64,000 nt of DNA, from positions 124,001 to 188,000 of the forward strand of contig PCDL01000007.1 in NCBI GenBank assembly GCA_002778095.1, written 5' to 3'. Below, in pieces: positions 44,177 to 55,456 of the stretch. Position numbers and translations under genes: made by a program. Position 1 is the first letter of the stretch. Each line of letters starts with the position of its first letter. The DNA comes from Fragosphaeria purpurea (lineage: Eukaryota; Ascomycota; Sordariomycetes; Ophiostomatales; Ophiostomataceae). The notes beneath the pieces were generated by a model that worked only from the letters and a program-made list of their open reading frames with translations, had not been told where the DNA came from and did not search any database.

Positions 44177-45364
44177 GTTTGCAGAATGGGGGGGGGGGGG
44201 TTCTGATCTATGCGTGAGCGCCTCGTTTTCTGTCACTAGGGATGATGTACTTATTTCATAAAATACGGAAGAGACTAAGCCCACCTGACTGAAGTCGATG
44301 TTTTTCTTTGGTTTTTATACTAGGTTGCGCTTTGGGCTCTTTGCAACCAGCAACTGGACTGTGTGGTTTGTCTAGGATGAACGAAACTTGCACAAGGGGG
44401 AGAGCATCGCTGTCTCTTGGCCTGCTACTTATAAAAAAGCCAGCTTCTTCGCAGCTATGCGGCCGTACGAAAGCCTGGCCATCTATTCGGGCACAAGTGT
44501 GTGCGGCAGCCGGGTCGTATCGTATGGTTGTTCGAGGGTTCTAGGCAACCACGCTGCACGGGCACGTTCTCCGCGCATTGCGGCGGGCGGCCAGATCGGG
44601 TTCTCCTACGTAATTCGAACGACGGCGAGCATCTTCCTGCCGTCCAGTAACAACCGTCCGCGAGATTGGAGGCATATGCGCTGTGCACACCAACAGACGA
44701 ACTTGAGGGAAGGGGAGGGTGGGAACGTGGGGGCCATCACACCAGCAAAGGGCCGGCGGCGTTATCGTGCTTGCCAGCATGCCTTACATCCTCTGTATGT
44801 CATGTGTGTCAACTGCGTTGGAAAAACAAAATATCTTCTACCTCATCACAGCCTTGCCTTCCATCCCATACAAAGGCGGCGAAGCGGCACGCAGGTCAGA
44901 AAACCGACAGAATTAGTGATCCTATCACCTGTCAACACGTCGAATTTGCCTGACTTGGCTCAACCGAAAACCAGCCTAGGGCCAGAACAACCCATTTCCG
45001 CCCAAGCTTTTAAAAGAAGTGTGTGTGCCCTGCTCGTCGTCTCGTATCCCCCGCGTGTGCTTAATCAATAATCAATTCCAATTTATGAACTTTCGGAACA
45101 ACGTGGAGAACGAACCTCTTACACCCAGTGGTGGGCCCTCCCCATCATGGAGGTTTCCCCGCAAAAAAACGGGCCGGTAATTTTCCGCTACGGCCCGTTG
45201 GGTCATCCTTTCATGCCACCAAAGCGTTGCCGTCCCCCGAACACCTTCACCAGTGGTTCCGATCCCGCTGAAGTTTGGATGGAAAAGCCCATACGAACCA
45301 CATACACCAGAAATCTGGCTTGGAAAAAAGGACCAGGCGGCCTCCGACAAACACAGCGCGCGCC
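44177..45364. other. Intergenic spacer
   Basis: Upstream region of MDM10. An open frame over 44,388-45,071 starts at TTG and has no motif. A poly-G run of about 10-12 nt sits near 44,188. Confidence 0.5.
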
Positions 45365-46936
45365 ATGCGCGAGTTCTTCAGCTACGTCCTCGAGTCCTTC
45401 CAGGATGCCTCGGGCTGGAGCCGCGACAATGGTTACTCAGATCTGAACGAGACGGCCAATGGTGGGTGCTTTTTTTGTCTGTTTAGAAATTGAGCTTGGC
45501 TGTTGAAAGATTCGCTAACCCTCCGCCCCCTCCCAGAGCTGCTCAACTTCCACACGCCCCGGGGCTTGCGCATGAGCCTCGCCTCGCTCGCCACCCCCCA
45601 CTTTGCGACCTCGTACAATCTCGGCACGATCGGCGTCGTCGACGGCTCCATCTCCTACCTCTACTCGTCGGTGCCCCTGACCAACGTCGTCGCGCAATCC
45701 GCGTCCATTCCGCTGCCGACGCTCCTGCGGTCGTACCGCCAGCTGCACAACGGCGGCAGCAACCACACCAACAACGACGGCCTGCCGTCGCCGGTGCTGT
45801 CGGCCGCCCTGTTCCCTAGGGTGACCGCCAATTCCCCTTCGACGACAGCCTCGCCATCCACCCCCCCGCCATCTACCCCCCCAAGCCTCGCCGATGCGTT
45901 CCTCGTGCCGGCCGCCGACCGGCTCGCCCGCGTCGTGCACGGCGCGCGCGCGCTCGTCGACACGCCTACGCTGCTCTACGGGCGCCTCTACCTGCCGCGG
46001 TCCATGCTCGAGGCCTACATGGTCAAGCGGCTGGCGCCGTCGGCGCAGCTGCAGCTGCGTGCCGTCAGCGACGCCCGCCTGCCCAACGGCGGCACCCTCC
46101 TAGGCATCGTCCAGGTCGACCGGGCGCGCTACGGCCTCGAGGGCCTGGCCTCGTCCGACGGCGGCCTGCTGGGCGTCCGGGGTCTCTACAACTTTGGTCC
46201 GGCCAATGCTGCCACCGGCGCGAACGAACACCACCACCTGCCCGGCGGCGGCCGCCTCAGCGCGGGCGCCGAGCTCTACTACGGCACGCTGAACAAGTCG
46301 GGCGGCCTCTCGCTGGGCGCGCGGTTCGCGACGCTGCCGGGCCAGCGCGGCACGCCGCTGACGGCGACGCTGACGCTCAACCCGCTGATGGGCAACATCA
46401 GCGCGACGTACGCGGTGGTGGCGCGCGACGACTGCTCGCTGGCGACGCAGTTTGCCTTCAACGTGTACAGCTACGAGAGCGAGTGGGCCGTGGGCATGGA
46501 GCTGTGGAGCACGCGGCGGCTGGCGGGGCTGGTGGCGGTGGACGAGGCGACGGCCGGGGGGGGCAAGGCATCGCCGTCGTCGTCGGCCTTGTCGACAATA
46601 GACACGAACGGTACGGTCGACGGCGCGCCCAACCCCCGCGAACGCAGTTTCCAGGCCAAGCTGGAGTGGCGGCTCGATGACGACGCCGCGAGCGGGACGC
46701 CGACGACGACGACGCCGACGCCGACGCCGGTGGACCGCTCCGGGACAAGGGTCACACCGGCAGACAACCCATACCAGGGCGTTCTGAAAGCCCGTCTCGA
46801 CCAGAACCTCAAGATCGGCCTCCTGTGGGAGGGCCGCATCAAGTCGCTGTTGTTCAGCCTGGGCTCCGCCGTCGACCTCCACCGGCTCGACCAGCCGTTC
46901 CGCACGCTCGGCCTCGAGATTCAGTTTTCGTCGTGA
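45365..46936 (+). CDS. MDM10: Mitochondrial outer-membrane beta-barrel protein Mdm10
   Basis: Two exons (45365-45461 and 45537-46936) join to 498 residues. The start MREFFSYVLESF and the GWSRDNGYSDLNETAN / ELLNFHTPRGLRMSLASLAT region are diagnostic of Mdm10, as is FATSYNLGTIGVVDGSISYL. The end FRTLGLEIQFSS carries the C-terminal beta-signal recognised by the SAM complex. Mdm10 anchors the ER-mitochondria ERMES complex and also binds SAM for Tom40 assembly in the mitochondrial outer membrane. Oddities are two low-complexity insertions relative to the yeast protein: a Pro/Ser/Thr stretch near residues 115-135 and a Thr/Pro repeat near 395-415, presumably in surface loops. Confidence 0.95.
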
Positions 46937-48403
46937 ACGTCGTCGTGACGGTTGCCGTGATCGTTTCTTTCACACTGCCGGCACAGCACAAAAAATTCGC
47001 AAGACAACTAACAGACTTCTTGTTCCATCCTTCAAAGACGCAAAGTCGCCCACGAAAGCCGAAATAGTGGACGCACAAAATGGATGCAACAACAGAGCAT
47101 TCACCGTGATTTTGTAGCGGAGCTCTTTTGAACATTTCCCGTCTTACCGCAGATGATCGCAAAGCGGCGACACTCTACTGATATTGTCGTAGGCGAAGGA
47201 GTACGACGGACCCCTTTGCGTGACGCCCGCAGAAAAGCTGAAAAAGGTCTGCCCGCAGATTTGCGTGGGTCAGCTCGGCCTTTTTGCACTGAGAACCTTG
47301 ATGGACAACTTCCCCTCTGTGCTGTGGTGCCTGGAGCCACCACCGTCAGCCAATCAGACAACAGGGATTTGTCGAGTGCTACCCTACAGTTTTTGCACCT
47401 GGAGAAGCAAGGAAGTCACGATCGAAAAAACGGCACAACACAAGCAAAGGTGCTGACTGTGTAACGGTAACAGCCCAATTGGGCTGTATCGTGGTTTCTC
47501 TTCATCAAAAACTGTGTAGGGAAGAGAAGGAACGGTTTGGTGGCAAAGAGCCAAAACGGAGGACGCCAGAAAACGGCTGGCGCCGCGCTGACTGTGCCCT
47601 GTCCGTCTGGCCATCCGGGTTCTCAAAATAAAGTGCGGAATAGCTTGTATCTTATCACTTGGAAAACTAAGGAGAAAAAAAAAAAAGAAAAAGACAACCA
47701 AACGAAACAAAACGGAACACAACCACTACGAGCGAGCTTTACAGCTTACTACCACTTACATTGACATCACTGGCCGCCGTACTCGGCACCTGATTCGCTC
47801 TTTTGCTGTTAACATAGTTAATAGCCGTCCACCCTGCCCCTGCTTTGCTGCATCTCATCACGACAGCGAAGAGAAGGTTCTTTATTTTTCTTTGTTTTTT
47901 CTTCTCTTGAATAGACAATCTTAGTCCCTGCTCTCCTCCGTCGACGGGCCGGCCCTCCGAACGGGAAGCTCCGGGCTAGCGTCCAGCGTGTGTCTTCCGG
48001 GCCTCCCGCGTTGGGGCTTACGCGCACATGCTCATCGGCGGTTTCAGAGATCTAGATCTGGGCCAACCGGCATTTGCAAGTGCGTCAAACCCTGCTGCTG
48101 ACCCCCCTTCTTCTCTCCGTACGAGTCATACAACCCCCTGTGGGTGCCGTGACCTGACTGCATATTGCGGAGCGTAGTGCTGCGTGCTTAGCGTGCAGCC
48201 TTCCGCCGTCCGTCAAGGTTCTTAGCAACATACGTTGTCAGGTCACTTGCTTTCCTTTAGCCTTGTTTCTATTACGGGCGTTTTTTTTTAGTTCTGGGAT
48301 AAAAGGGTCCGACAGGCGTATTAAGAAACTAACAGTCAACCTTTTTTGTCTTTCACGCAGTTTGACTTCTCGATCTTCTTGCATCTCCCACTGAAGAAGA
48401 CAC
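46937..48403. other. Intergenic spacer
   Basis: 1.5 kb between MDM10 and the zinc transporter. I see no gene. The last 150 bp (around the AATAAAG/TTTTTTTTAG and CTTTCACGCAG sequences) are the likely promoter and 5' UTR of the ZIP gene and might include a leader intron. Confidence 0.5.
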
Positions 48404-49894
48404 ATGCCGGCAGCCATGTCACAATATTATCAGACCTTTCCGCGTCAGCAGGTGGTGACGCGAGGCGCCGGCGCCGTCGCCGCAGCTACTCCTGCTGCTG
48501 CTGATGCTTCCGCCGCCCTTCCCCAGTGCGAGGGCTGGGGCACCGACCTGAGCGACAAGGGCCTCCGCATCGCGTCCGTCTTCATCATCCTCGTCGGCTC
48601 CCTGCTCGGCGTGTTCCTGCCCATGGCCCTGGCGCGCACCTCGCCCAACTGGCGGTTCTCCCAGCTCGCCTTCTTCCTCTGCAAGTACTTTGGCAGCGGC
48701 GTCATCCTGTCCACCGCGTTCATGCACCTGCTCTCGCCCGCCGTCGAGGCCCTCTCCGACCCTTGCCTCGGCGACACGCTGCCCAGCTACGACTGGGGCC
48801 ACGCCATCTGCCTCATGACCATCATGGTCATGTTCTACATTGAGCTGATGGCCGCGCGCTTCAACTTTAGCTTTGGTCACGGCCACGACGGCACCCCAGC
48901 GTTGCCGCCGCAGGCTGCCAAGGTCGGTGGCGGCGACAAGAGCGCGGGCAGCAGCAGCCTTGTGGTGGCTCCGGCCGCCGGCAACAACAACATTAACGGC
49001 AACGGACCGACGACCGTTGCACCGACCAACCCAGCCATGGCCAACCCGCCAGCCGTAGCGACGGCCGCCCGCAGCAACAGCTTTCGACTACGGGATGTAG
49101 AAATGGCCGCGAGCAGCAGCGGTGGCGGTGGTAGTGGTGACGACCAGGCCAAGACTCTGACCCCACTCACGCAGTCCAAATCGGAGACCAGCACTGGCGA
49201 CGGCAACAATGGCGGTGAGGCTGCGTCCAGCAGTGTGCTGACGGTTATACCGTCCACCGGCCAGAACAGCCAGCACAGCCAGCACCACCACCGCGACCCG
49301 CACACCGGTGGCTTGCCCAGGCGCCTCAGCTACCCGCCGGGCCACGAAGACGTGCACCTCGCCCACGACCGCGAGCACGTCCACGGCGACTCGCACGCCA
49401 GCTACAGCAGCCAGATCGTGTCGCTGCTCATCCTCGAGTTCGGCGTCGTGTTCCACTCGCTGTTCATCGGCCTGAGCCTCGCCGGGTCCGACAACCTCAA
49501 GGTGCTCCTGATCGTCATCGCCTTCCACCAGTTCTTCGAGGGGCTCGGTCTCGGGTCGCGCCTCGCCGTCGCCGTGTGGCCGTCCCACTGGCAGGCCTGG
49601 ACGGGCTACCTGATGGCGCTGGGCTACGGCGTGACGACGCCGCTGGGCATCGCCATCGGCCTGGGCGTCAACGCGGGGCTGGCGTCGCACCCGAGCCGCA
49701 GCCAGCTGGTCAACGGCGTCTTCGACGCCGTCAGCGCGGGCATCCTGATCTACACGGCGCTCGTCGAGCTGCTGGCGCACGAGTTCATGTTCAACCCGGA
49801 GATGCGCGACGCGCAGCTGCGCGTGCAGATGCTGGCCTTTGCCTGCGTGGCCGTCGGCGTGGCCGTCATGTCGGTCTTGGCTAAATGGGCGTAG
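48404..49894 (+). CDS. ZIP-family zinc transporter (ZRT-like)
   Basis: A single exon of 496 residues; an ATG four codons later is an equal candidate start. Eight membrane spans of the ZIP fold are visible, with three before a long cytosolic loop and five after. Span 1 is ASVFIILVGSLLGVFLP and span 2 includes FGSGVILSTAFMHLLSPAVE. The catalytic pair is HSLFIGLSLAG (TM4) and FHQFFEGLGLG (TM5), carrying the His/Glu metal site. The loop from about residue 160 to 340 is Gly/Asn/Ser-rich and ends in a His-rich zinc-binding stretch (HSQHHHRDPH, GHEDVHLAHDREHVHGDSH). Yeast Zrt1/Zrt2 relatives import Zn2+ at the plasma membrane under zinc-starvation control. High versus low affinity cannot be told from the sequence. 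Confidence 0.93.
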   Translation: MPAAMSQYYQTFPRQQVVTRGAGAVAAATPAAADASAALPQCEGWGTDLSDKGLRIASVFIILVGSLLGVFLPMALARTSPNWRFSQLAFFLCKYFGSGVILSTAFMHLLSPAVEALSDPCLGDTLPSYDWGHAICLMTIMVMFYIELMAARFNFSFGHGHDGTPALPPQAAKVGGGDKSAGSSSLVVAPAAGNNNINGNGPTTVAPTNPAMANPPAVATAARSNSFRLRDVEMAASSSGGGGSGDDQAKTLTPLTQSKSETSTGDGNNGGEAASSSVLTVIPSTGQNSQHSQHHHRDPHTGGLPRRLSYPPGHEDVHLAHDREHVHGDSHASYSSQIVSLLILEFGVVFHSLFIGLSLAGSDNLKVLLIVIAFHQFFEGLGLGSRLAVAVWPSHWQAWTGYLMALGYGVTTPLGIAIGLGVNAGLASHPSRSQLVNGVFDAVSAGILIYTALVELLAHEFMFNPEMRDAQLRVQMLAFACVAVGVAVMSVLAKWA

Positions 49895-50456
49895 TGAGGG
49901 AGGCGGGGAGCAAGCAAGCTCTTTGGTTGACACTACACCAAGAGCGTACGACGACCATGTTTGATTGCATAGTCATACGGCGAAACGAATGATTCCAAAG
50001 AAGGAATGAAACGGGAGCATCTATCACGGCGTCTAGGTTCAAGCAAAAAGGTGGGACATTTGGTCATTACAACGAGAGCATATCGCATGCATTTTGGGGG
50101 GGCATTCTGGCATCTTGAACATTGGGGGAGTTTCTTTTACATTGCATTCTATTTATTTCTTTGCATTCGTTTGCATTCTGCACTGCAAAGGCGCTGAGTT
50201 TTGATATGTATTCTGCTAGCATTAGAACCATTGCGCAGTTTTTTGCAATATTTTCCATTCCTCCTGGTGACAATCACGGCGCTTGCCGGCCACTGGGAAT
50301 TACATCGTGAGTGCCATGAAAAAAGAAAACGAAAGTAAAAAAACCGAATGAAAAAAATGAGACACTTCAAGCCCAAGCACCTCCTCGCGTTACCCTCGTC
50401 TCTTCACACATTCGACCTGCTTGGCCCCTTTGGTTCTCGTACCCCTTTTCTGTCCT
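49895..50456. other. Convergent 3' spacer
   Basis: AT-rich region between the stops of the ZIP gene and the deaminase-like gene. No gene is seen. Confidence 0.6.
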
Positions 50457-52909
50457 CTACACCCACCCCTGTTGGTTGCCGAAGCGGTAGGCTGACAGAT
50501 CGGGAAACATCCGGGCCGCCGGCCTTTGGTTCCGTTCCCAAAAGCCGCGACGACGATGCTGCTCGCTGTGGCGGCCCGTCCTTGCCGTTGCCGTCGTATG
50601 GGGTGGCCCGTTCCTGCCGGAACCGTCGTGCTGGCCCATGCTCACAAACTGGACATCTGGAGGGGGCACCGCCACCACCGCCGGTTCGTCCGGCTCGGTG
50701 AGGTCAATGATCGGCGGCAGCTGCGGGTGCCGACGTGCCAGCAGCACGGAACGCCGTCGGGGCGCCAGGCCAGGGCCAGCCGACGGCCAACGGTGCAGGT
50801 CTGCAAGGAGTTGTTGCTGCGCGGAGGTCCTGTTGATCCGCAGCTGTGGTGGTGCTGGTGGTGTTCTTTGCGGCTGCGGGTGCTGGCCTTGCCGTCGCTC
50901 GAAAATGGACTGCTGCGGCTGCAGCGGCAGTGGCGCCTGCCGTGGACCGAACGGGTCGTCCACCGGCCTCCCCACGCTGCGGTCAGTACCACGTCGATCA
51001 GCACGCAGCGGCCCTAGCTGCTGTCGTGCACTATTCACGTTGCGGACAACCGCGGGCGTCGACAGCAGAAACTCGACGTCGGTCCCGGGCGGTGGCGGAG
51101 GCTGGAGAACCGCGCCCACGGCAACTTCGTCCACGGCAGCTGGGCTGTGCTCCGCTGCGGCGTGGTGGCTCGCCGGACCAGGACCGGCGGCGGTCGTGGC
51201 CCGCGCAGCCGGCGCCGGTTCGTTGTCTTGGCTCGCCTGGCTCGGCGTCCCGAAAAAGAACGACCGGACGTCCCGCGGGTGGCCGGCGAGGCAGTGGTTG
51301 CTGGTGCTCGTGGAGCTGGGCTGCGACGAGGAGGACGAGGACAAAATCGCGGACATCCTCAGCGGTGGCGCGACAGCCAACCAGTGGCGGTTCGCGCTTT
51401 CATTCGTACGACCATGGTCGTTCCCCCCGCCGCTGCTGCTGGCCGGCGGCTTGAGACACGGCGTCGGCCGTGGTTTGCCGCTGGCGCCCCAGATCGAGGG
51501 CGGCCCGCCGAGGCCGCCGCCCAACCTGCCCGGTGTGCAGTACGGCGAAAAGCGGCGGCGTCGTTGACGGCCGTCGGACGGCGTGGCGTCACGCCAGAGT
51601 TCGGTTGGCGTCGCCGGCGGGGGCGTGCTCGTCACCGACAAGCGGCCGCTCAGACGGGGGGGCGGGTCGACAACAATGGGTGGTTCGGGTGTTTTGGGCT
51701 CAGCGAGTCCTGCGTCATCGTCTTCTTTGCTACTGTCGTCTGCCCCCGTGGTCACAGGTGCGGCCGTGGTGGTCGGGCGGACGTTTCCAGTGGAGACGTG
51801 ATCTAGCACGGCTTCCGCCTGTTCCAGCTGATCATCGGCAACGATTTCGCCGTGTTGCTGCACTTCGACGTCGTCGTCGTCGTCGTCTAGATCTTCGCCA
51901 CCGTTGCTGTCTTCGTGCAAAACATCCTCGTCATGCTGTGTGAGATCCTGTTTGTCTTCTTCCTGGGTCGTCGTGTCGTGGTTCGGCGCCCGAACGGGTT
52001 TCTGGGCCGGGCGGTCGTCGGCTGGCTTCGAGTCGCCCCGGAAGAAGATTCTCTTGCGGGTGTGCTCCGCAAAGACCGGACACGTTTGCGTGCGAACGTC
52101 GATGCCCGTGCGGTGGCGGATGAATTTGAGGAAGTCCACTGGCGGTGAGTTAGGGCAGAGCGAAAAAAAAGTAGAAGCACTCTTGTCGACAAATGAGAAT
52201 AAGAAAACGTACGGCAGTTCTTGCAAGGCTTGTGACCAAGCATGATCGTGGCCCGGCGGCAGTGCAGCGGTAGGTTGGTCGCCTGGAGGCGTCCGTTGAG
52301 CGCCTCGTCTAGACTGACGCCGGCTGCTTTCATCTGCTGCACAAGGAAGTACAGGCCCAGCTGTTCGGTTAGCCGGCCGTGGCTGTAGATCTTGGGTCAA
52401 GGAGGAGAGACACACACTTTTTTCTCGGCATGGCAGGCCACGTAGCGGCCGTCATTGTTGGGCACTCTCACGGACGACTTCGGTGTGTCGCGGATGCTCG
52501 GCGGTAGGTAAAAGTCTACAGCGGTAGCAAAGCGTCGGACGAGCTCCTACTTTGTGTTAGATTCTTGTATCCTCGTTGTCGTCTTTTGTAAGTAGGTTCT
52601 CACCGTCCATCGCTCGCTGTTGAGCGTGCTGGCCGGCTTCTTGGACGGCCGCCAACCGCTCGTGCAGATCATCTCCGGGCGAGACCGGCCAGCGGCCACA
52701 AGACACGCCGGCGTGGCCTGGACGACTGTCGCACTGGGAAACCCCGTCAGTGCCTGGGCCGTCTGAGTGAGAACGACGAGCTTCCGTCCGCCATGTCGCC
52801 AGGCAAACGCATAGCCTGGACGCGTTGCTGTATCGAGCAGTGGATGTTGTTGGGATGGCCGGCGCTGGTTCTCCGCCGCCAGCAGCTCGCCGCCATCTGG
52901 CTCATCCAT
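50457..52909 (-). CDS. Deaminase-fold-like protein with SUMO-interacting-type motif
   Basis: Four exons (52909-52604, 52546-52418, 52360-52213, 52138-50457) join to 754 residues, all phases closing. The N-terminal 215 residues look globular: FYLPPSIRDTP, then ACHAEKKLGLYFLVQQM (HAE at residues 141-143, split across intron 2) and LGHKPCKNCLDFLKFIRHR (PCKNC at 190-194). HAE plus PCxxC is the zinc-binding and proton-shuttle signature of cytidine-deaminase folds. The remaining 540 residues are disordered: an acidic Asp run near residue 270, Ser/Pro tracts, and PPIIDLTEPDE near residue 670, a textbook SUMO-interacting motif. This suggests a nuclear protein acting on nucleic acid or nucleotides, but activity is inferred only from motifs. 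It may belong to a fungal nucleic-acid deaminase family (OTT_1508-like or related); I could not confirm this. Confidence 0.75.
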
Positions 52910-53561
52910 CCTGTGACGATCCGATTTCGAAAGAGAGACGAATCACAATACAAAGCAAAGTTGAAAATAGAAAAGACAAATGAAAATGAAAACAAATGAA
53001 AATGAAAACAAACGAAAATGAAAACAAATGAAAATGAAAAGGCGATGAATGGAAGGGCAAACGCTGTCGGTTGAAAAGCGGTGATGATGAAGCGGTGAGA
53101 CGAGTTGAACGGAAAAGCAGAAACCACGCACTAAGCGACAAAAGAGAATGGAGAAATGAACAGACAAACTCGAGACACGAATGAATGGGCCGAGCAGGAG
53201 GTTGGTGGCACAAGCTCACACGTCACAAGATCTCATACGGTGAAGTGAACCCGGCAAGGACCGGAGAACGGACGTTGGCTGGCGTTTGTTAGCGAACGAG
53301 TTTACACCATCCAACGACAAATTGGGTGCCGACAGACACTGTGCAGGATGGTTGGTAATTATTCTTTTTTTCTTTTTTTGTTGTTTGCCCAAAAGCCAGT
53401 ATCAAAAACCCAAGGCGCCGAGACAGCGGCAGCATGGTGTTGGATCACTCCATCCCACCATACCGCTGCATGGATATATAATCACAACCCGCACGAGATG
53501 CTTTCCATGTTTTTGCCTATTCACCCGTTTTTTTCTCCGCACACACCCTACAACCTCCCCC
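52910..53561. other. Intergenic spacer with minisatellite
   Basis: Upstream of the deaminase-like gene and downstream of RPS19. Apart from the 16-bp repeat nothing is seen. Confidence 0.6.
52976..53040. repeat. 16-bp minisatellite, 4 units
   Basis: ACAAATGAAAATGAAA repeats at a 16-nt period four times (third unit with ACG for ATG). It lies close upstream of the deaminase-like gene. Confidence 0.9.
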
Positions 53562-54379
53562 TTACTCGTCGTCCTCCTCCTCGTCCTCCTCCTCCTCCTC
53601 GGCGGTCGTCTGCGCGATACGGTCCAAATCGCGCTGGCCGGCCTGGGTGATGCGGCGGCCGCCCTTGTCCTCGTCCTGCTCGACGATGCCAATCTTCTCG
53701 AGCGCCTGCAGGACCTTGCGGTCGACGCTGCCGCTGGCGTCGACGTGCTTCGACGGCCGCGTGCCCCGGTTCTTGGCGGTGCCGTGCACCTTGCGCAGGC
53801 GGCCGACGCCGACGGTCTTGCGGAGGTAGACGTGGCGGGCGACGGAGGCGGCCCGGACGTAGAACCAGTCAATGTCCTGGGGCGGCAGCTCCTTGGCGTG
53901 GCCGGTCTTGACGGTGTCGACCCAGCCTGAGTTGTTAGCAAAGCGTTGACATTCGCACGATGATGCCACGATGGAAAACCTACCCGGAATGGGCAGCTTG
54001 CCCTGGCGCTTCAGGAAAGCAGCATACGCGACGATGAACTTTTGGGCCTAATTCGACGGCAAAAAGGAAAGGAAAAAAACCAGAGAAAACCCATTAGCAA
54101 CAATTCCGTCACAGGAAGTCTTGCGACTCCCTCACGCCTGCTCCCGGTCCATTGTCATCCATTTTGTGTTGTTTCCGTCTCTTTCTCTATGCGCCCATCC
54201 GGCTCCAGATGCTTCGTCTTTCGACAGAAACCGAACCAGAACTCTTGAACGTGGTCGACCCGGCGTGCAAGCGGGCGGGAGGAAGTCGCTTCGACTGTTT
54301 TTTTCTTTTTGTTTGATTTTTCTTCTTCTCATCCTGGAAAGACACCTACATCGACATCCCGAACGGAAACACCACCCAT
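53562..54379 (-). CDS. RPS19: 40S ribosomal protein S19 (eS19)
   Basis: Three exons (54379-54350, 54047-53984, 53926-53562) join to 152 residues. MGGVSVRDVDAQKFIVAYAA, FLKRQGKLPIPGWVDTVKTG, WFYVRAASVARHVYLRK and GRLRKVHG match eS19 throughout. The C-terminus ends in a long acidic run (EEEEEDEEEDDE), longer than in yeast. The 10-codon first exon and the 302-nt first intron are the usual arrangement for fungal ribosomal-protein genes. eS19 sits on the head of the small subunit and is needed for 18S rRNA 3' maturation. Expression should follow growth-regulated ribosomal-protein control. Identity is certain from conservation. Confidence 0.97.
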
Positions 54380-55456
54380 CTTGGTAGATTTGTTTTGTGG
54401 TTGAGGAGAGACAGGGGAAGAAAAGCGATTGCTTCGTCGTCGTTTAGGGTGAGGCCAAAGTTTGTCGCGAGAGCTGTCGTCGTGGGAGGCTGACGAGGGA
54501 AAGAATAAAAAATGTGAAGAGGGGACATGCAGAAAAAAAATGTCGAAATCAATTGGTTTGGACCCACTTAGATAGAAAGGAATATTAGGGCTGGTCAACC
54601 CTTCGAGAAAGTTGCAGTCACGTGTCTGTCATGTTTGTGGCGGTGCATGTAGTGGCTGGTGCAGCTCTACAAAAAGTGGGTCATCGGATGGAACTTGCCG
54701 AGCCGCAGCTTTGAATGGCGAACCTCTCACCAAAATTTGACAGCAGATGCATGCACTATTGTACAACAACGAGATACAATTGCTGTTGAATGAGATGAGG
54801 TTTTGATGTCCTTATTGTAGGAGGCTGAGAGCTTGCAACAGGTGAAGTAGACAGGCTTTGGGACTGTAGCTGTGACAGTTTGCTACCTGCGTCCCTCTCA
54901 TTTGCCGAAAGGACGGCTGGAATTGCCGACAAAACCGCAGGCCGCTTTCCTCTTTCTGGCCAGTTGTAGGCTTTCTCCTTTTGGCAGGCCCCATGTCTTG
55001 GCGAAACTGCTTTGCGGAGATGCAACGCACGCGGGTCGCTGGACATGCGGAGGCCCGGGCTAGAACCAGGTGAACAAGGCAGAGAGGTAGGTACAGAGGA
55101 ACCAAAGGCCAGCGTCTGCTGGCTTGCCACTGGGTGTGGTGTTGCAAGGACATTGTTCTTTGATTTGGGGAAGGCATATGTGCTGTCAGCCATTTATGCA
55201 TGCCGGCATTTTGCAGACAGGCGCCCAAACCGCCATGGTGATACAGCCGCCCCTGGATCCCGGCTCAGCTTTTGCCGCATAAAGTCGTTTTTGAGGGGAG
55301 AAGGAATAAACCAAGAAACGACCCTGTAGATGATCTTTTTTTTTGTGTTGCTGTTGGTTTGACTTTACTGTACGGCGTATAGATTGGCAGATAGCTGGTC
55401 AGTTGACTTCTCGTGTAAGCCATCGTCTGTAGCTTCGTTGCTGACCGACGATTGAC
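54380..55456. other. Intergenic spacer
   Basis: Divergent region between RPS19 and the acyl-CoA synthetase, so both promoters are here. An open frame on the minus strand (54,756-55,193) lacks motifs. Nothing else is supported. Confidence 0.55.

Noticed and set aside
44388..45071. Plus-strand 227-codon frame upstream of MDM10
   Set aside because: It begins at TTG, shows no motif or C-ending bias, and lies in a promoter-sized gap.
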